In this document: one piece after another, positions 53,195 through 62,224 of the stretch
How the letters are laid out: every line of letters begins with the position of its first letter
How positions within the stretch are numbered: the stretch's first letter is position 1
Assembly (NCBI GenBank): GCA_963827855.1
Contig: CAWHBY010000002.1
Location: 992,001 to 1,056,000, forward strand
Direction: 5' to 3'
DNA length: 64,000 bases
Source of the DNA: DTPU01 sp963827855
GTDB taxonomy: Bacteria; Planctomycetota; Phycisphaerae; Sedimentisphaerales; Anaerobacaceae
Notes under the pieces: model-generated
Told to the model about the DNA's origin: nothing
Seen by the model: the letters and a program-made list of their open reading frames with translations, nothing else
The model's database searches: none
Made by a program: the position numbers and the translations under genes

Positions 53195-54499
53195 ATGAGG
53201 ATGATCCGGGATGCAGCATATCTTGCGGCTGCCGTGGCCTTGGCCCCGGTGGTCCTCTATCGCGCAATCCGCCACAAACGGTACCGCACCGGCTGGAGGC
53301 AGCGGTTCGGCCAAGTCAGTCGCAGGGATCCCCACCGCGGGTGCGTGTGGCTGCATGCCGTCAGCGTCGGTGAGGTCAACGCGTCGAAGACCCTGGTCAC
53401 AGAGCTGGAGCGGCGATGTCCTGACTGCGAGGTCGTGATCAGCACGACCACGGACACCGGTTTCGCCAGGGCCCGGGAGGTCTTCGGTGAGAGGTCCGAG
53501 GTCTTCTACTTCCCTCTGGACCTATCTGGATTCGTGGAGAGGGCCTTCGATAGGCTCAAGCCGCGTCTGTGCCTTCTGATGGAACTGGAGGTCTGGCCCA
53601 ACTTCGTTGAGACCGCCTGTCGCAGGGGCGTCCCCGTGGTTGTGGTCAACGGCAGGATCAGCGATCGCAGCTTTCGCTCCTATCGCCGGGCAAGGCCCCT
53701 GCTGCGGCCGATGTTCGGCAGGCTCACCCTGGCCCTTGCGCAGACCGAGGCCTACGCCGAACGATTCCGGTATCTGGGCTGCCCCCCCGACAGGGTCGTG
53801 GTCACGGGCTCACTGAAGTTCGACACCGCCCAGAGAGGCAATGACGGTCAGACCCCGAACGACCTGGCCGGCGAGCTCGGCCTGGGAGACGAGCCGTTGT
53901 GGGTGGCCGGAGGCACAGGCGATGAAGAGGAACGCCTGATCCTGCAGGTCTACAAACGGCTCCGCCAGTATCCCAGGCTCAGCCGTCTCCGGCTGGCCAT
54001 CGTCCCCCGCAAGCCCGAGCGATTCGACGAGGTGGCTGGGTGGATCGGGCAGGAGGGCCTGCCTGTGCTTCGCTATAGCCGCGTCAAGGCCGGCAAGGAA
54101 CGAGGGACCCTGGGGCCGGATACCGTCATCCTCGGCGACACTATGGGTGATCTCCGCAGATTCTACGGCGTGGCCGCCGTCATCTTCGTCGGACGATCCC
54201 TGGTCCCCATGGGCGGCTCTGACATGATGGAGGCGGCAGCCCTGGCGAGGCCCACCCTCTTTGGTCCGCACACCTTCAACTTCAGGCAGGCCGTGGAGCT
54301 GTTGCTGGGTGCCGCTGGCGCGATCGAGGTCAGAGACGCCGAAGAGCTGTGTCAGGCAGTGGAGCGATGCCTTGTAGAGCCCGAGTTCAGCAGGCGGATC
54401 GCGGAGAACGGAAGACGGGTGATTCGCGAGAATCAAGGGGCGACCACGAGGACCTTGGACCAGGTCCTGCGGCTCCTGAAGCCGTCAGGCGCCAGGTGA
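53195..54499 (+). CDS. waaA: 3-deoxy-D-manno-octulosonic acid (Kdo) transferase
   Basis: 434 residues. Transfers Kdo from CMP-Kdo to lipid A precursor at the inner membrane, showing this organism makes LPS-type lipid. N-terminal anchor AAYLAAAVALAPVVLYRA, then YRTGWRQRFGQV and the diagnostic WLHAVSVGEV with the catalytic glutamate. Later motifs: LELEVWPNF-like MELEVWPNFV, NGRISDRSFRSY, VTGSLKFD, and VGRSLVPMGGSDMMEAAAL in the CMP-Kdo site. ATG 53195 (MRMIRDAAYL) is preferred. The 20-bp hairpin element just upstream is part of its leader. Monocistronic. Confidence 0.95.
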   Translation: MRMIRDAAYLAAAVALAPVVLYRAIRHKRYRTGWRQRFGQVSRRDPHRGCVWLHAVSVGEVNASKTLVTELERRCPDCEVVISTTTDTGFARAREVFGERSEVFYFPLDLSGFVERAFDRLKPRLCLLMELEVWPNFVETACRRGVPVVVVNGRISDRSFRSYRRARPLLRPMFGRLTLALAQTEAYAERFRYLGCPPDRVVVTGSLKFDTAQRGNDGQTPNDLAGELGLGDEPLWVAGGTGDEEERLILQVYKRLRQYPRLSRLRLAIVPRKPERFDEVAGWIGQEGLPVLRYSRVKAGKERGTLGPDTVILGDTMGDLRRFYGVAAVIFVGRSLVPMGGSDMMEAAALARPTLFGPHTFNFRQAVELLLGAAGAIEVRDAEELCQAVERCLVEPEFSRRIAENGRRVIRENQGATTRTLDQVLRLLKPSGAR

Positions 54500-54510
54500 C
54501 ATCCTGCCTA

Positions 54511-54714
54511 AGGACCCGTCCAGAAATAACTGGCCGATTTCCCATCTCATCTTCGGGCCATCTTGGGCCGCTCCTCAATCGCGAAATCCAGATCCCTCGC
54601 AAAGCTCGGGACAGGCTCCGAAGGGCACTACGCTTGCGGTTTCGCTCAATCCTCGCGTCCCAATCCGACCCAAGTCTGAGCGGCAAATCGATCACTTATT
54701 TCTGGACGGGTCCT
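54511..54714. mobile_element. MITE-like element, family 3, copy 2 (204 bp)
   Basis: AGGACCCGTCCAGAAATAAC at the left and TTATTTCTGGACGGGTCCT at the right. The interior shares long blocks with 15090-15267 (CCATCTCATCTTCGGGCCAT, CAATCGCGAAATCC, GCGGTTTCGCTCAATCCTCG, CTGAGCGGCAAAT). A 30-bp extra segment in the middle explains the length difference. Lies between convergent genes; its right end overlaps the TAG stop of the neighbouring minus-strand gene. Confidence 0.82.
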
Positions 54715-55237
54715 AATGCGAGTCGCGGATCATCTGCGACTGCAGGCCGATCAGCATCTCCGGGATTGCACGGATGACCCGGCCGTTCGAGAAGACCACC
54801 CGGTAGTCCCCTTCAGGCAGCTTCCAGTACATCAGGACGAGCGTGGGATCCAGGGAATTGGCGTTCCGCTCGAAGTAGACGACCTCCACCCCGCTGCTGG
54901 CGAGATCCTGATACATCTTGGCCAGGTCCACCTTGGCACCGCCGGTACCCAGCGTGTCACGAATCGTGGACCTAACGTCCTGGACCCATTCCGCCTCAGA
55001 CCAGCTCTTGCTGCTGAACAGACTGCCGAAGACGATCAGGGACAGGACAATGGCCGCTACCGCAGCCATCCTGCTGATCTTCAGGTGAACCATGATGTTG
55101 ATGCCGTTGCCCCACCCACCCGATATGTGCTTGACCGGGATGTGGTGTTTGATCCTCTCACCCAATCCGGCTGGCACAGCCTCGCCCGTCCGCCGGGCCA
55201 ATTCCAGCAGCAGATCTTCAAGCCTGGATACCGTCAT
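54713..55237 (-). CDS. Membrane protein paired with an ECF sigma factor (putative anti-sigma-like regulator)
   Basis: 174 residues from ATG 55237, which follows GGGAGAAAGAAGCT. A short cytoplasmic N-terminus (SRLEDLLLELARRTGEAVP), one membrane segment (MAAVAAIVLSLIVFGSLF) and an extracytoplasmic domain ending GLQSQMIRDSH. The arrangement after a sigma factor suggests an anti-sigma factor, but the zinc-finger motif (HxxxCxxC) of classical ones is absent. The stop codon lies at the edge of a mobile element. Confidence 0.65.
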   Translation of the reverse strand: MTVSRLEDLLLELARRTGEAVPAGLGERIKHHIPVKHISGGWGNGINIMVHLKISRMAAVAAIVLSLIVFGSLFSSKSWSEAEWVQDVRSTIRDTLGTGGAKVDLAKMYQDLASSGVEVVYFERNANSLDPTLVLMYWKLPEGDYRVVFSNGRVIRAIPEMLIGLQSQMIRDSH

Positions 55238-55263
55238 AGCTTCTTTCTCCCGGCGAAGGCCTC

Positions 55264-55923
55264 TCACTGGCCGCCGCCAGACTCCTGGTCCAGACCGGGC
55301 GCCTTTCGCAATACCTCCAGTGCCCGGTTTAGACGACTCTTGAATGTACCCTCCCTGATTCCAACCACCTGGGCCGCTGCAGAGATCGGAAATCCCTGCA
55401 TATAGTGCAGAACGATGGTCTGCCGCAGCTTCAGCGGCAGGCCCTGGATCTCCTGCTGCAACCGCTCCAACTGCTCCGTGTGCGCGACCCGATCGACCCC
55501 GGTTCCAGGGCCGCCTTGCTCGTCGCCCACGATTTTGAGCCGCTCTTCATCAGCCGCATCCCGCCTGCCGCTGCCCCGCCGATGCTGGCACGACAGGTTG
55601 TGGGCTATACGAAACAACCACGCAGACAAGGCCTTGCCGTCCTTCAACTGGCCCAGGTGGTACCACGCCTTCATAAAAGTCTCCTGGGTCAGATCTTCGC
55701 TCGTCTGACAATTGTGGCCTAACTGCCGCATGTACAAATAGATGCGATGGTAGTGCTGCTCCACCAACTTCTCAGCAGCGGCCCCATCGCCCTTGCGGAG
55801 TCGAGCCACCCACTCGGCCTGCGCCTGCCCTTCCTGGGCCACAGACCCGGCTGCATCCTGCATGCCTATAAGATGCCCCTCACTGTCGGTCTGTTCGGTC
55901 GCATTCTGCGTTTCTGAGGCCAT
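55264..55923 (-). CDS. ECF-family RNA polymerase sigma factor
   Basis: 219 residues. Region 2: RIYLYMRQLGHNCQTSEDLTQETFMKAW (core -10 recognition helix) near 60-95. Region 4: LPLKLRQTIVLHYMQGFPIS and REGTFKSRLNRALEVL near 165-205, the -35 helix-turn-helix. Regions 1 and 3 are absent, as expected for extracytoplasmic-function sigma factors. The reading frame of the next gene can start on GTGA at its stop, so the two are co-transcribed. The signal sensed is unknown. Confidence 0.92.
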   Translation of the reverse strand: MASETQNATEQTDSEGHLIGMQDAAGSVAQEGQAQAEWVARLRKGDGAAAEKLVEQHYHRIYLYMRQLGHNCQTSEDLTQETFMKAWYHLGQLKDGKALSAWLFRIAHNLSCQHRRGSGRRDAADEERLKIVGDEQGGPGTGVDRVAHTEQLERLQQEIQGLPLKLRQTIVLHYMQGFPISAAAQVVGIREGTFKSRLNRALEVLRKAPGLDQESGGGQ

Positions 55924-56021
55924 ATGGCCAAAGAATATACCTTCGCACGGGTCTTGACGCCATATCCCAAGCGGGTCCTTGTGCAGAAAGTCCGGCGGTC
56001 GATGATCCAGGAAGAAGAGGG

Positions 56022-56050
56022 TTGTGGCTCGCCGGCCCAGGGGCTATGAT
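56022..56050 (+). promoter_or_regulatory. Candidate promoter upstream of the membrane protein / glycosidase pair
   Basis: TTGTGG and TATGAT separated by 17 bases. The -10 is good (5 of 6) but the -35 weak. It would give a leader of about 40 bases for the gene at 56095. Confidence 0.35.
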
Positions 56051-56094
56051 TGCAGAGACGAGAAGGACAGCAGGGTTCTGGAAAGGAGCATGCC

Positions 56095-56610
56095 ATGAAG
56101 ACCAATGACGTTCGGGATCTGGCCGTCAAGTTGTTCGGCCTCTACTGCCTGGTCAGTTGTGTGACCGTGGTGCCCCAAGTCGTGATGATCCTGATAGCCT
56201 CCGAGTCAGCGATGCATTATGTTAGCAGCAGGCTCGCGGTCGCCGCTCTTGTGAGTATCCAGGGAGCCGCCTTTGTTGCCTTTGCCTATCTCTTTCTGTT
56301 CAGGACGGCAGGCGTCGTGCGCCTGATCTGGGGCCAGTCTGCCTCATCCGAGCAGTCGTGTGATGAGCACCAGGTCGCAACAGGCCTAGCTTTCTGGATC
56401 ATCCTCATCGGCGTATTCTATCTGATCCAGTCCTCATCACAGCTTCTACCTCAACTGTGGCGACTCGTGACCCAGCGCGGGATGGCAGGGTCGTACCTGT
56501 GGGGCGAGCTCGTGTCCGAGGCCCTCGTTCTGGCCGCGTCGGTCTTCTGCATCCTCAAGAGCAAGGACATAAAAGGATTCATCCAGTCGCGGCAACATGC
56601 TGTCCATTGA
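56095..56610 (+). CDS. Small polytopic membrane protein of unknown function
   Basis: 171 residues with four hydrophobic segments: LVSCVTVVPQVVMILIA, VAALVSIQGAAFVAFAYLFL, GLAFWIILIGVFYLIQ and LVSEALVLAASVFCILK. ATG 56095 follows GAAAGGAGCATGCC, a strong site, and is preferred over upstream starts. I do not recognise the family. Its stop TGA overlaps the next gene's ATG as TGATG, so it is translationally coupled to a glycoside hydrolase and could assist its export or anchoring. Confidence 0.75.
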   Translation: MKTNDVRDLAVKLFGLYCLVSCVTVVPQVVMILIASESAMHYVSSRLAVAALVSIQGAAFVAFAYLFLFRTAGVVRLIWGQSASSEQSCDEHQVATGLAFWIILIGVFYLIQSSSQLLPQLWRLVTQRGMAGSYLWGELVSEALVLAASVFCILKSKDIKGFIQSRQHAVH

Positions 56611-58082
56611 TGGGACCCAGAAGACCCATCTCGCTCTGGATCTGTCTGGCCCTGCTGGTCGCAGGCGATGGCTCAGCCCCGGCCCAAACTCCTGCGCCAC
56701 AGGACCGCTCCAGTGACGCCCTACCCAAGATCCGTGTGGCTGTGGATGGCAGATCCTTTGTCACTTCCGAAGGAAAGCCCTTTGTCCCCTTCGGTGTGAC
56801 CTACTTCCGTCCAGGCACGGGCTGGGCGCCCCAGGTGTGGAAGACCTTTGATGCAGAGGCCACACGTCGCGACTTCGCACGTCTGAGGTCCCTCGGCGCA
56901 AACTGCGTGCGGGTCTTCCTGACGTTCGGCTCGTTCTACTCCGAGCCCGGCGTGCTCGATCCCAATGGCCTCGCCAAGTTCGACCAGTTCCTATCCCTGG
57001 CCGAGTCCGCAGGGCTCTACGTACACCCTACGGGGCCAGACCATTGGGAGGGCCTGCCGCCATGGGCAAGGGGCGACAGGCTGGCTGACGAGGAGGTCCT
57101 CAAGGCACTGGAGTCATTCTGGCGGCTCTTTGCAGCCAGGTACGCGGGACGCAGCGTCCTGTTCGCCTATGACCTGCTCAATGAGCCTGAGGTCAGATGG
57201 GACACACCCGCCATGCGGCCTCTGTGGAACCAATGGCTGTCCAAGCAGTATGTATCCAGCGAGAAGGTCGCTGCCGCATGGGGCGACGCCAACCAGGCAT
57301 TGACCTTGGGCGAGATCCCTGCCCCGCCTGCAAGAGAAGCGCCCGGCTCTGCCAGGCTGCTGGACTACCAGCGGTTCCGTGAGCGCCTCGCAGACGAGTG
57401 GACCCGGCGACAGGCCGCTGCCATCAAGTCCAGCGATCCCCAGGCCTTGGTGACCGTGGGCCTCATCCAATGGTCCGTGCCTGTGGGACTAGGGGGCGTC
57501 CAGCAGTACTCCGGGTTCAGGCCCCAGCGCCAGGCCCTGTTTCTGGATTTCATGGAGATCCATTTCTATCCCCTGGCCCACGGCTTCTACGAATACGCAG
57601 GCCCCTCGGAAGAACTCGCCAACCTGGCCTATCTCGACGCAGTCGTACAGGAGGTCGCACGCGCCGGCAAGCCCGTGGTAGTGGCGGAGTTTGGCTGGTA
57701 CGGCGGAGGCGGTTTGACCATCGACTCAGGCCGTCACCCGGCAGCGAGCGAGCAGCAGCAGGCCCGCTGGTGCAGCCAGGTCGTGCAGACCACCGCAGGC
57801 CTCGCAACAGGATGGCTGAACTGGGGGCTCTACGACCATCCTGGCGCAGGAGATGTCACCGAGCGCATCGGCCTGCTCACAGCAGAAGGCGACACCAAGG
57901 CGTGGGGCAACGAGTTTCACCGGCTCTCTCTGGACCTGACGGCCCTTGCTGGCCCCCGCCCTTCCCCGCCACGGCCGTCCCTCGACTGGGACAGGTGCCT
58001 CACCGATCTCAAAGCGGCTGCCCAGTTCCGGCAACAGTACCTCGATGCCTTCAAGGCAGCCCGCCAGGCCGCGTCCCAGTAG
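56610..58082 (+). CDS. Secreted glycoside hydrolase, GH5/GH-A clan-like
   Basis: 490 residues. Signal peptide LWICLALLVAGDGSAPAQ. The (beta/alpha)8 barrel signatures are FGVTYFRPG at the first strand, the acid/base glutamate in YDLLNEPEV (E192) and the nucleophile in VVVAEFGWYGG (E360), as in clan A glycosidases. HFYPLAHGFY around 318 resembles the aromatic substrate platform of mannanase-like enzymes. The exact substrate (beta-mannan, beta-glucan or other) cannot be told from sequence. ATG 56610 overlaps the preceding stop. Confidence 0.85.
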   Translation: MGPRRPISLWICLALLVAGDGSAPAQTPAPQDRSSDALPKIRVAVDGRSFVTSEGKPFVPFGVTYFRPGTGWAPQVWKTFDAEATRRDFARLRSLGANCVRVFLTFGSFYSEPGVLDPNGLAKFDQFLSLAESAGLYVHPTGPDHWEGLPPWARGDRLADEEVLKALESFWRLFAARYAGRSVLFAYDLLNEPEVRWDTPAMRPLWNQWLSKQYVSSEKVAAAWGDANQALTLGEIPAPPAREAPGSARLLDYQRFRERLADEWTRRQAAAIKSSDPQALVTVGLIQWSVPVGLGGVQQYSGFRPQRQALFLDFMEIHFYPLAHGFYEYAGPSEELANLAYLDAVVQEVARAGKPVVVAEFGWYGGGGLTIDSGRHPAASEQQQARWCSQVVQTTAGLATGWLNWGLYDHPGAGDVTERIGLLTAEGDTKAWGNEFHRLSLDLTALAGPRPSPPRPSLDWDRCLTDLKAAAQFRQQYLDAFKAARQAASQ

Positions 58083-58087
58083 ACACA

Positions 58088-58136
58088 GCCGCCGGCACGT
58101 CAGCTTAAGCTGCCTTGCGTTGAAACAATGCCGGCC
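58088..58136. repeat. Palindromic segment between the glycosidase and the RAYT gene
   Basis: GCCGGCA and TGCCGGC, about 35 bases apart, enclose a perfect AGCTTAAGCT palindrome. It may be a REP-type hairpin belonging to the adjacent transposase, or a weak terminator for the glycosidase; there is no T run. Confidence 0.35.
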
Positions 58137-58165
58137 AGCGACAGCTCATCGAGAGCGGCTGGATG

Positions 58166-59197
58166 TCAGCCCCTGGAAGTCCGATCCGTAGCCGTCTCCT
58201 CCAGGCGTCGTTCAATGGCCTCGACCTGACTGCGCAGAGAAGGGTCGCCTCCGAGGGCCTCTTCGATCCGACGAAGCTGGATGCTCACTGCTGCTCCTGT
58301 GCCTACACCCAGCACTTGTGCGACCTCACGTTGGCTCATCCCCGCGTAGCATGTGAGCATCCTCGCTGCTACCGGCCTCGCCCAGCCCGATCCGTGCCTT
58401 TGCAGCAGCGACTTTCGAGCCATGTCCATCCCGTCGCACACTGCCCCGAGTACTTGATCCGCGGACAGGCGTCTCCTAGCCGCACGATAGGAAGCGTCCT
58501 CTCTACACCCTCGTCCTGCAACCAGCCTGTCATACAGCGTCCCCATCCTATCCCGAAAGGCCTCAGTGCCGATGCACAGTGCAGAAGCCCTCTGCTCTTC
58601 TATGAAAGCAGCGTCCACGTCCTCGATCCCGGATTCCACGAATCGGAGATACTCCCGCCTGCGGTTCGAGATCCCTCCCCTGAATGCATCGAGGATCCTC
58701 TTGTAGTCTATGAACTTCTCCGGCTCCGCCTTGCCCGTGTAGCTGCGATAGCTGCTCCAGGCATAGGACCTGAGGAACTGCACTCTCACCTTCAGAGGTT
58801 CACGCCGAACAGCCCCCACGAACACCGGATTGAGGTGCACATACCGGCTCAGCTTGAGCAGGTAGCCTTCTTCCTGCACCAGCCTGGCTCCAAACCGCCC
58901 TTGCACCAAATGCCCGCTGCGCCGGTGACGGCGATTGAAATAGACCGTGTACGCGGTCTGAAGTCTGTGCATGAAGGCGCTGAGATTGGCCCTGGGAGTC
59001 TGGACCACCAGGTGGACGTGATTGGTCATCAGGCAGTACAACAGCAGGCGAACATCAAAGGTCTGTACGCTCTGGGCGAGGACTTGGAGAAACCGCTGAC
59101 GATCCCCGTCATCCCGGAAGATCTCCCGCCGCTCGTTGCCTCGCAGCGTCACATGGTAGATTCCGTCTTCCACCAGCAGTCGAACCGGTCGAGCCAT
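58166..59197 (-). CDS. REP-associated tyrosine transposase (RAYT, Y1_Tnp family) with helix-turn-helix domain
   Basis: 343 residues. MARPVRLLVEDGIYHVTLRG is the standard RAYT start; the metal-binding HUH pair is in CLMTNHVHLVV (H60, H62), and a catalytic tyrosine candidate lies in YLLKLSRYVHLNPV (Tyr 112 or 119). A C-terminal DnaA/HTH-like domain (MLTCYAGMSQREVAQVLGVG) is common in large RAYTs. RAYTs cut and paste single-stranded REP hairpins and are usually domesticated single copies. ATG 59197 fits the family start better than the GTG at 59203. Confidence 0.92.
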   Translation of the reverse strand: MARPVRLLVEDGIYHVTLRGNERREIFRDDGDRQRFLQVLAQSVQTFDVRLLLYCLMTNHVHLVVQTPRANLSAFMHRLQTAYTVYFNRRHRRSGHLVQGRFGARLVQEEGYLLKLSRYVHLNPVFVGAVRREPLKVRVQFLRSYAWSSYRSYTGKAEPEKFIDYKRILDAFRGGISNRRREYLRFVESGIEDVDAAFIEEQRASALCIGTEAFRDRMGTLYDRLVAGRGCREDASYRAARRRLSADQVLGAVCDGMDMARKSLLQRHGSGWARPVAARMLTCYAGMSQREVAQVLGVGTGAAVSIQLRRIEEALGGDPSLRSQVEAIERRLEETATDRTSRG

Positions 59198-59245
59198 GCC
59201 CACACCCTACAGCCCAGGCCCCCGGATGTCAACAGCTATTTAGCT

Positions 59246-59261
59246 TTTAAGGGCTGACCCC
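59246..59261. repeat. TTTAAGGGCTGACCCC motif, one of a 16-bp inverted pair
   Basis: An exact reverse complement is at 62415-62430. The pair brackets the two genes 59460-62127. The motif lies 49 bases upstream of the RAYT start, so it may be a RAYT-associated end sequence. Confidence 0.5.
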
Positions 59262-59367
59262 CGTCCTCCAGAAAACCGCCTCAACTGCGTAACTTGGGTT
59301 AGTGTACCTTGGTGGACTCTCCACTGCAAGGGTGTGGGACTTCCATGGGACTCTTGACAAAGCCCTC

Positions 59368-59395
59368 TTGACATCGTCATCGCCAATTCTAGAAT
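59368..59395 (+). promoter_or_regulatory. Strong sigma-70-type promoter
   Basis: TTGACA (perfect -35) and TAGAAT (-10, 5 of 6) with a 16-base spacer. Transcription would begin near 59402, giving a leader of about 58 bases to the ATG at 59460. A second TTGACA lies 14 bases upstream without a matching -10. Confidence 0.65.
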
Positions 59396-59459
59396 AATTG
59401 CAGAGAAGGAGTTACACAGAGAAGATGCCGGAAGCGTGACTATGACGAGAGGCGCTACA

Positions 59460-60869
59460 ATGAACATCTCCCAATATGCGTGTGTGTGGCTTGCCTTGTG
59501 CATATCGTTCCCGCGCGTTGTTGCAGGGGCGTCCAGACCTGCCGCACTGACGGGATCGGCACGGGCCGCCTACCAGATATGCCTGCATTGGAATGTGCCG
59601 GTGGATTACGATGACCTGTCGACTCTCAGCGCAAGAGGTGCTGCAGGCACTCGTGATGCATTGGCAACAACACAGATGATCTTGTCGGCACTTGGATTCG
59701 AGTGCACGGACGAAAAAGACATGACTCTGGCCAAGTGGATCCAAACATCCAGTCCGTGTGTGTTCCTAAGAGATGGTTCCCCGATGGTGCTATGGCGAGA
59801 GGGCGATGAGTATTGGTGTCGAGACTATCCCAATGCGGCTCAGAAGATGGCTGAAGCAGAGGTGCACAACCTATGGCACGGACGCGCCATCGTAGTACGT
59901 GCTTCTCCCAAGGTGGACTCAGGGACATCTGGGATGATTCCTAATGCCTTTGTCAGAGATTTCGGTCTGATTGACGAAGGGGAGGTGTACAGTTGCTCTT
60001 ACACTCTGAGGAACGCTTCATCCGATACCGTCATCATTCAGGGGTTCCGCACATCGTGCGGATGCGCCCTCTTGGAGGGGCACACCGGACCATTGCCTCC
60101 TGGAGAGAAGTGCGATGTCACTCTCAAATTCCACAGCTCGGGGAAGACAGGATATCAGCAGTACTACTGCCTAATCAAGTCAGATCGTGGTGGGGCAGTA
60201 CTGAAGCTGTCAGGCTACGTGAGAAGTGAGGGTGGATACTACCCCAGGGTGCTGGAGTTTGGAGACATTGCCCGTGATGAGAGTGAAACAACGAGAACCA
60301 TGGGGTTTCTAGGGAAATCCACGGATGCACTCAGGCCCATTGTCAAGGTGTCGGTCTCCTCTCCGTTCAAGTACCGGATCGAGGAAGGCACGAACGAAGA
60401 ATGGAAAGTCGCCGAGGACCGTATCGTCGTCACTGTGGACCCCTCATCATTGAAGCCAGGCCCTGTGTCTGCTTCCCTGGTCGTTGAGTATCGCCACGAC
60501 GATCGCTGTGTGACGGTCACAGTGCCGATCACAGGCACCGTCGTCGATGCGAAGCGGCGCAGCCTGCTCTTTCTCGCAAAGCCGGTTGGACCAGGTGAGT
60601 CCATGCACCAGACATTCCCCTTGAGAGGTATCAAGAAAGGCGACGTTGTTGAGCTGAAAGACGTGTCAGAGTCCGGCCTTGCCTTTTCTCTCATGGAAGG
60701 CAGCACGGGAGATGGATGCCTCGTTGTGGAAGGTACTCCTGTGTGGAGTGGCGAGAGAGATGTGTATGTGACATTTGTTAACAAAATGGAAGAGCGAAGG
60801 GTACTGTATGGAATCTATGTCAGAGTCGAAGTTAGTGACAAAGGAGGGAGGCATCATGGGTCACAGTAA
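59460..60869 (+). CDS. Secreted protein with degenerate C39-peptidase-like and DUF1573 domains
   Basis: 469 residues. Signal peptide CVWLALCISFPRVVAGA. Residues about 20-160 resemble the C39 peptidase fold, but the catalytic CG(P/Q)-type cysteine is replaced (AAYQICLHWNVPVDYDDLST), so it is probably a non-catalytic binding module. DUF1573 begins FVRDFGLIDEGEVYSCSYTL and contains TSCGCALLEG, followed by PPGEKCDVTLKF; a second Ig-like domain follows. Such proteins are abundant in planctomycetes and have no known function. Bases and codon use are somewhat more AT-rich than the rest of the window. The 3' end overlaps the next gene by 14 bases. Confidence 0.75.
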   Translation: MNISQYACVWLALCISFPRVVAGASRPAALTGSARAAYQICLHWNVPVDYDDLSTLSARGAAGTRDALATTQMILSALGFECTDEKDMTLAKWIQTSSPCVFLRDGSPMVLWREGDEYWCRDYPNAAQKMAEAEVHNLWHGRAIVVRASPKVDSGTSGMIPNAFVRDFGLIDEGEVYSCSYTLRNASSDTVIIQGFRTSCGCALLEGHTGPLPPGEKCDVTLKFHSSGKTGYQQYYCLIKSDRGGAVLKLSGYVRSEGGYYPRVLEFGDIARDESETTRTMGFLGKSTDALRPIVKVSVSSPFKYRIEEGTNEEWKVAEDRIVVTVDPSSLKPGPVSASLVVEYRHDDRCVTVTVPITGTVVDAKRRSLLFLAKPVGPGESMHQTFPLRGIKKGDVVELKDVSESGLAFSLMEGSTGDGCLVVEGTPVWSGERDVYVTFVNKMEERRVLYGIYVRVEVSDKGGRHHGSQ

Positions 60870-62127
60870 GCAGAGCTGGCTTATCGGCGTCATGTGGATA
60901 GCATGTGGGGCGTTGGCACAGGGGGCGGCGCTCGTGACAGAAGATGTCGCTGAACTTGGGGGACATCTGGTCGCCAGACGTGGTACCTTGGCTCAAGGCA
61001 CGATGGACTATGAGAGGACAGACTATATCGTGGACACAGTGAACTACGAGAAGTGCCATGATGCCATCATCAACTCGCGGCATAGGATGTCAGAGGCAGA
61101 CATCGTCGCACTCCTTGCGTCGCTGCGTGAGTATCCAGGTACCAGTGTCATCAAGGCATGTGCTGGCAAATGGTACTACGATACTTCGAAGACGGAACGA
61201 TGGCGGATTACCTACTCTGGCCGTCCGGACCTGCTCACGCCGCCTGACATAAAATACAAAGGAGGAGTCGGCTCACCGGCGACAGAAGACGCAGCATTCA
61301 ATGGGGACTATGTGCTGGCGGTTCGAGATAGTGAATGTGCTGTCTATAAGGGGAAGCAGGCGGCAATCGATTACCCTCAATTGCCGGAACTGGACATGTC
61401 ACTTGCCGAATGGCATTACATGATGGAAAAAGGGGCAAACCCTGGTCAGAGGATAACGGCAACAACCAAGGGAGATGAACACATCCTGGTGTTTGGCGAC
61501 GAGGGTGGAGGCTCCGACGCAACGTCGGCGACCTACGTGTTTTCCGCCGCTTTGGGATATGCTACCATTCGTTGCGTGACGCAGGCTCACGGCAACATCC
61601 AAAAGGAGGTACTGTCTGTGTACAGCGAGCGGGAAGGTACTGCCTTGCCCACTCCTACGTTGACGGTGACAGCGGACTTTCCCAAGGGAGAGGGAAAAGT
61701 GCGAGTGACGGCATGGTGGACAAGGCACTGGCAAGACACCGTCAAAGAAGAAGATCTGCAGCCTGTTTTGCCAACCAAGTATGTCATGATTGACGAACGT
61801 TTCGGCAAGGCGCCGTTGTTCGTATCTGTCGATAATAGGGGAGAGAAGCTGACGCGGCCATTGGAGGAGACGGACACATCCTCCCTGCCGAACAAAGGGC
61901 GATCCTTTGCGGCGTCACGTTCTGTGGACGATCAGAATTCGGTTGCGCCACGTGTTGCTCAGGGAACGGCGCCGAAGGCAGACCATGTCGAGACGCCAGG
62001 CCCCATCAAGGTAGGTGTATGGGTCTGGCTGGTTGCGGTCAGTTTCGTGGTGGCGCTGCTTCTTCTTGTGGCGAGAGCGATGAGGCACAAGAGCATGAAG
62101 TCACAGAGCTCTGTGTGGGGGAGATAG
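60856..62127 (+). CDS. Type I membrane protein of unknown function
   Basis: 423 residues from ATG 60856, which follows AAAGGAGGGAGGCATC, a very strong site. Signal segment SWLIGVMWIACGALAQGAAL, a long extracytoplasmic domain with no family I recognise, and a C-terminal anchor (VGVWVWLVAVSFVVALLLLVA) followed by a basic tail (MRHKSMKSQSS). Coupled to the DUF1573 gene by overlap, so the two products probably act together at the cell surface. Bracketed with it by the inverted 16-bp motif pair. Confidence 0.7.
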   Translation: MGHSKQSWLIGVMWIACGALAQGAALVTEDVAELGGHLVARRGTLAQGTMDYERTDYIVDTVNYEKCHDAIINSRHRMSEADIVALLASLREYPGTSVIKACAGKWYYDTSKTERWRITYSGRPDLLTPPDIKYKGGVGSPATEDAAFNGDYVLAVRDSECAVYKGKQAAIDYPQLPELDMSLAEWHYMMEKGANPGQRITATTKGDEHILVFGDEGGGSDATSATYVFSAALGYATIRCVTQAHGNIQKEVLSVYSEREGTALPTPTLTVTADFPKGEGKVRVTAWWTRHWQDTVKEEDLQPVLPTKYVMIDERFGKAPLFVSVDNRGEKLTRPLEETDTSSLPNKGRSFAASRSVDDQNSVAPRVAQGTAPKADHVETPGPIKVGVWVWLVAVSFVVALLLLVARAMRHKSMKSQSSVWGR

Positions 62128-62224
62128 TACGTGCGTCCCAGAGTTGACCTGCTCCTCAGAACTTGATCCAGCCTTTATGAGAGGGTAAAGGACATCCGGT
62201 GTCTGTTATAGAAAGGAGCATCTC

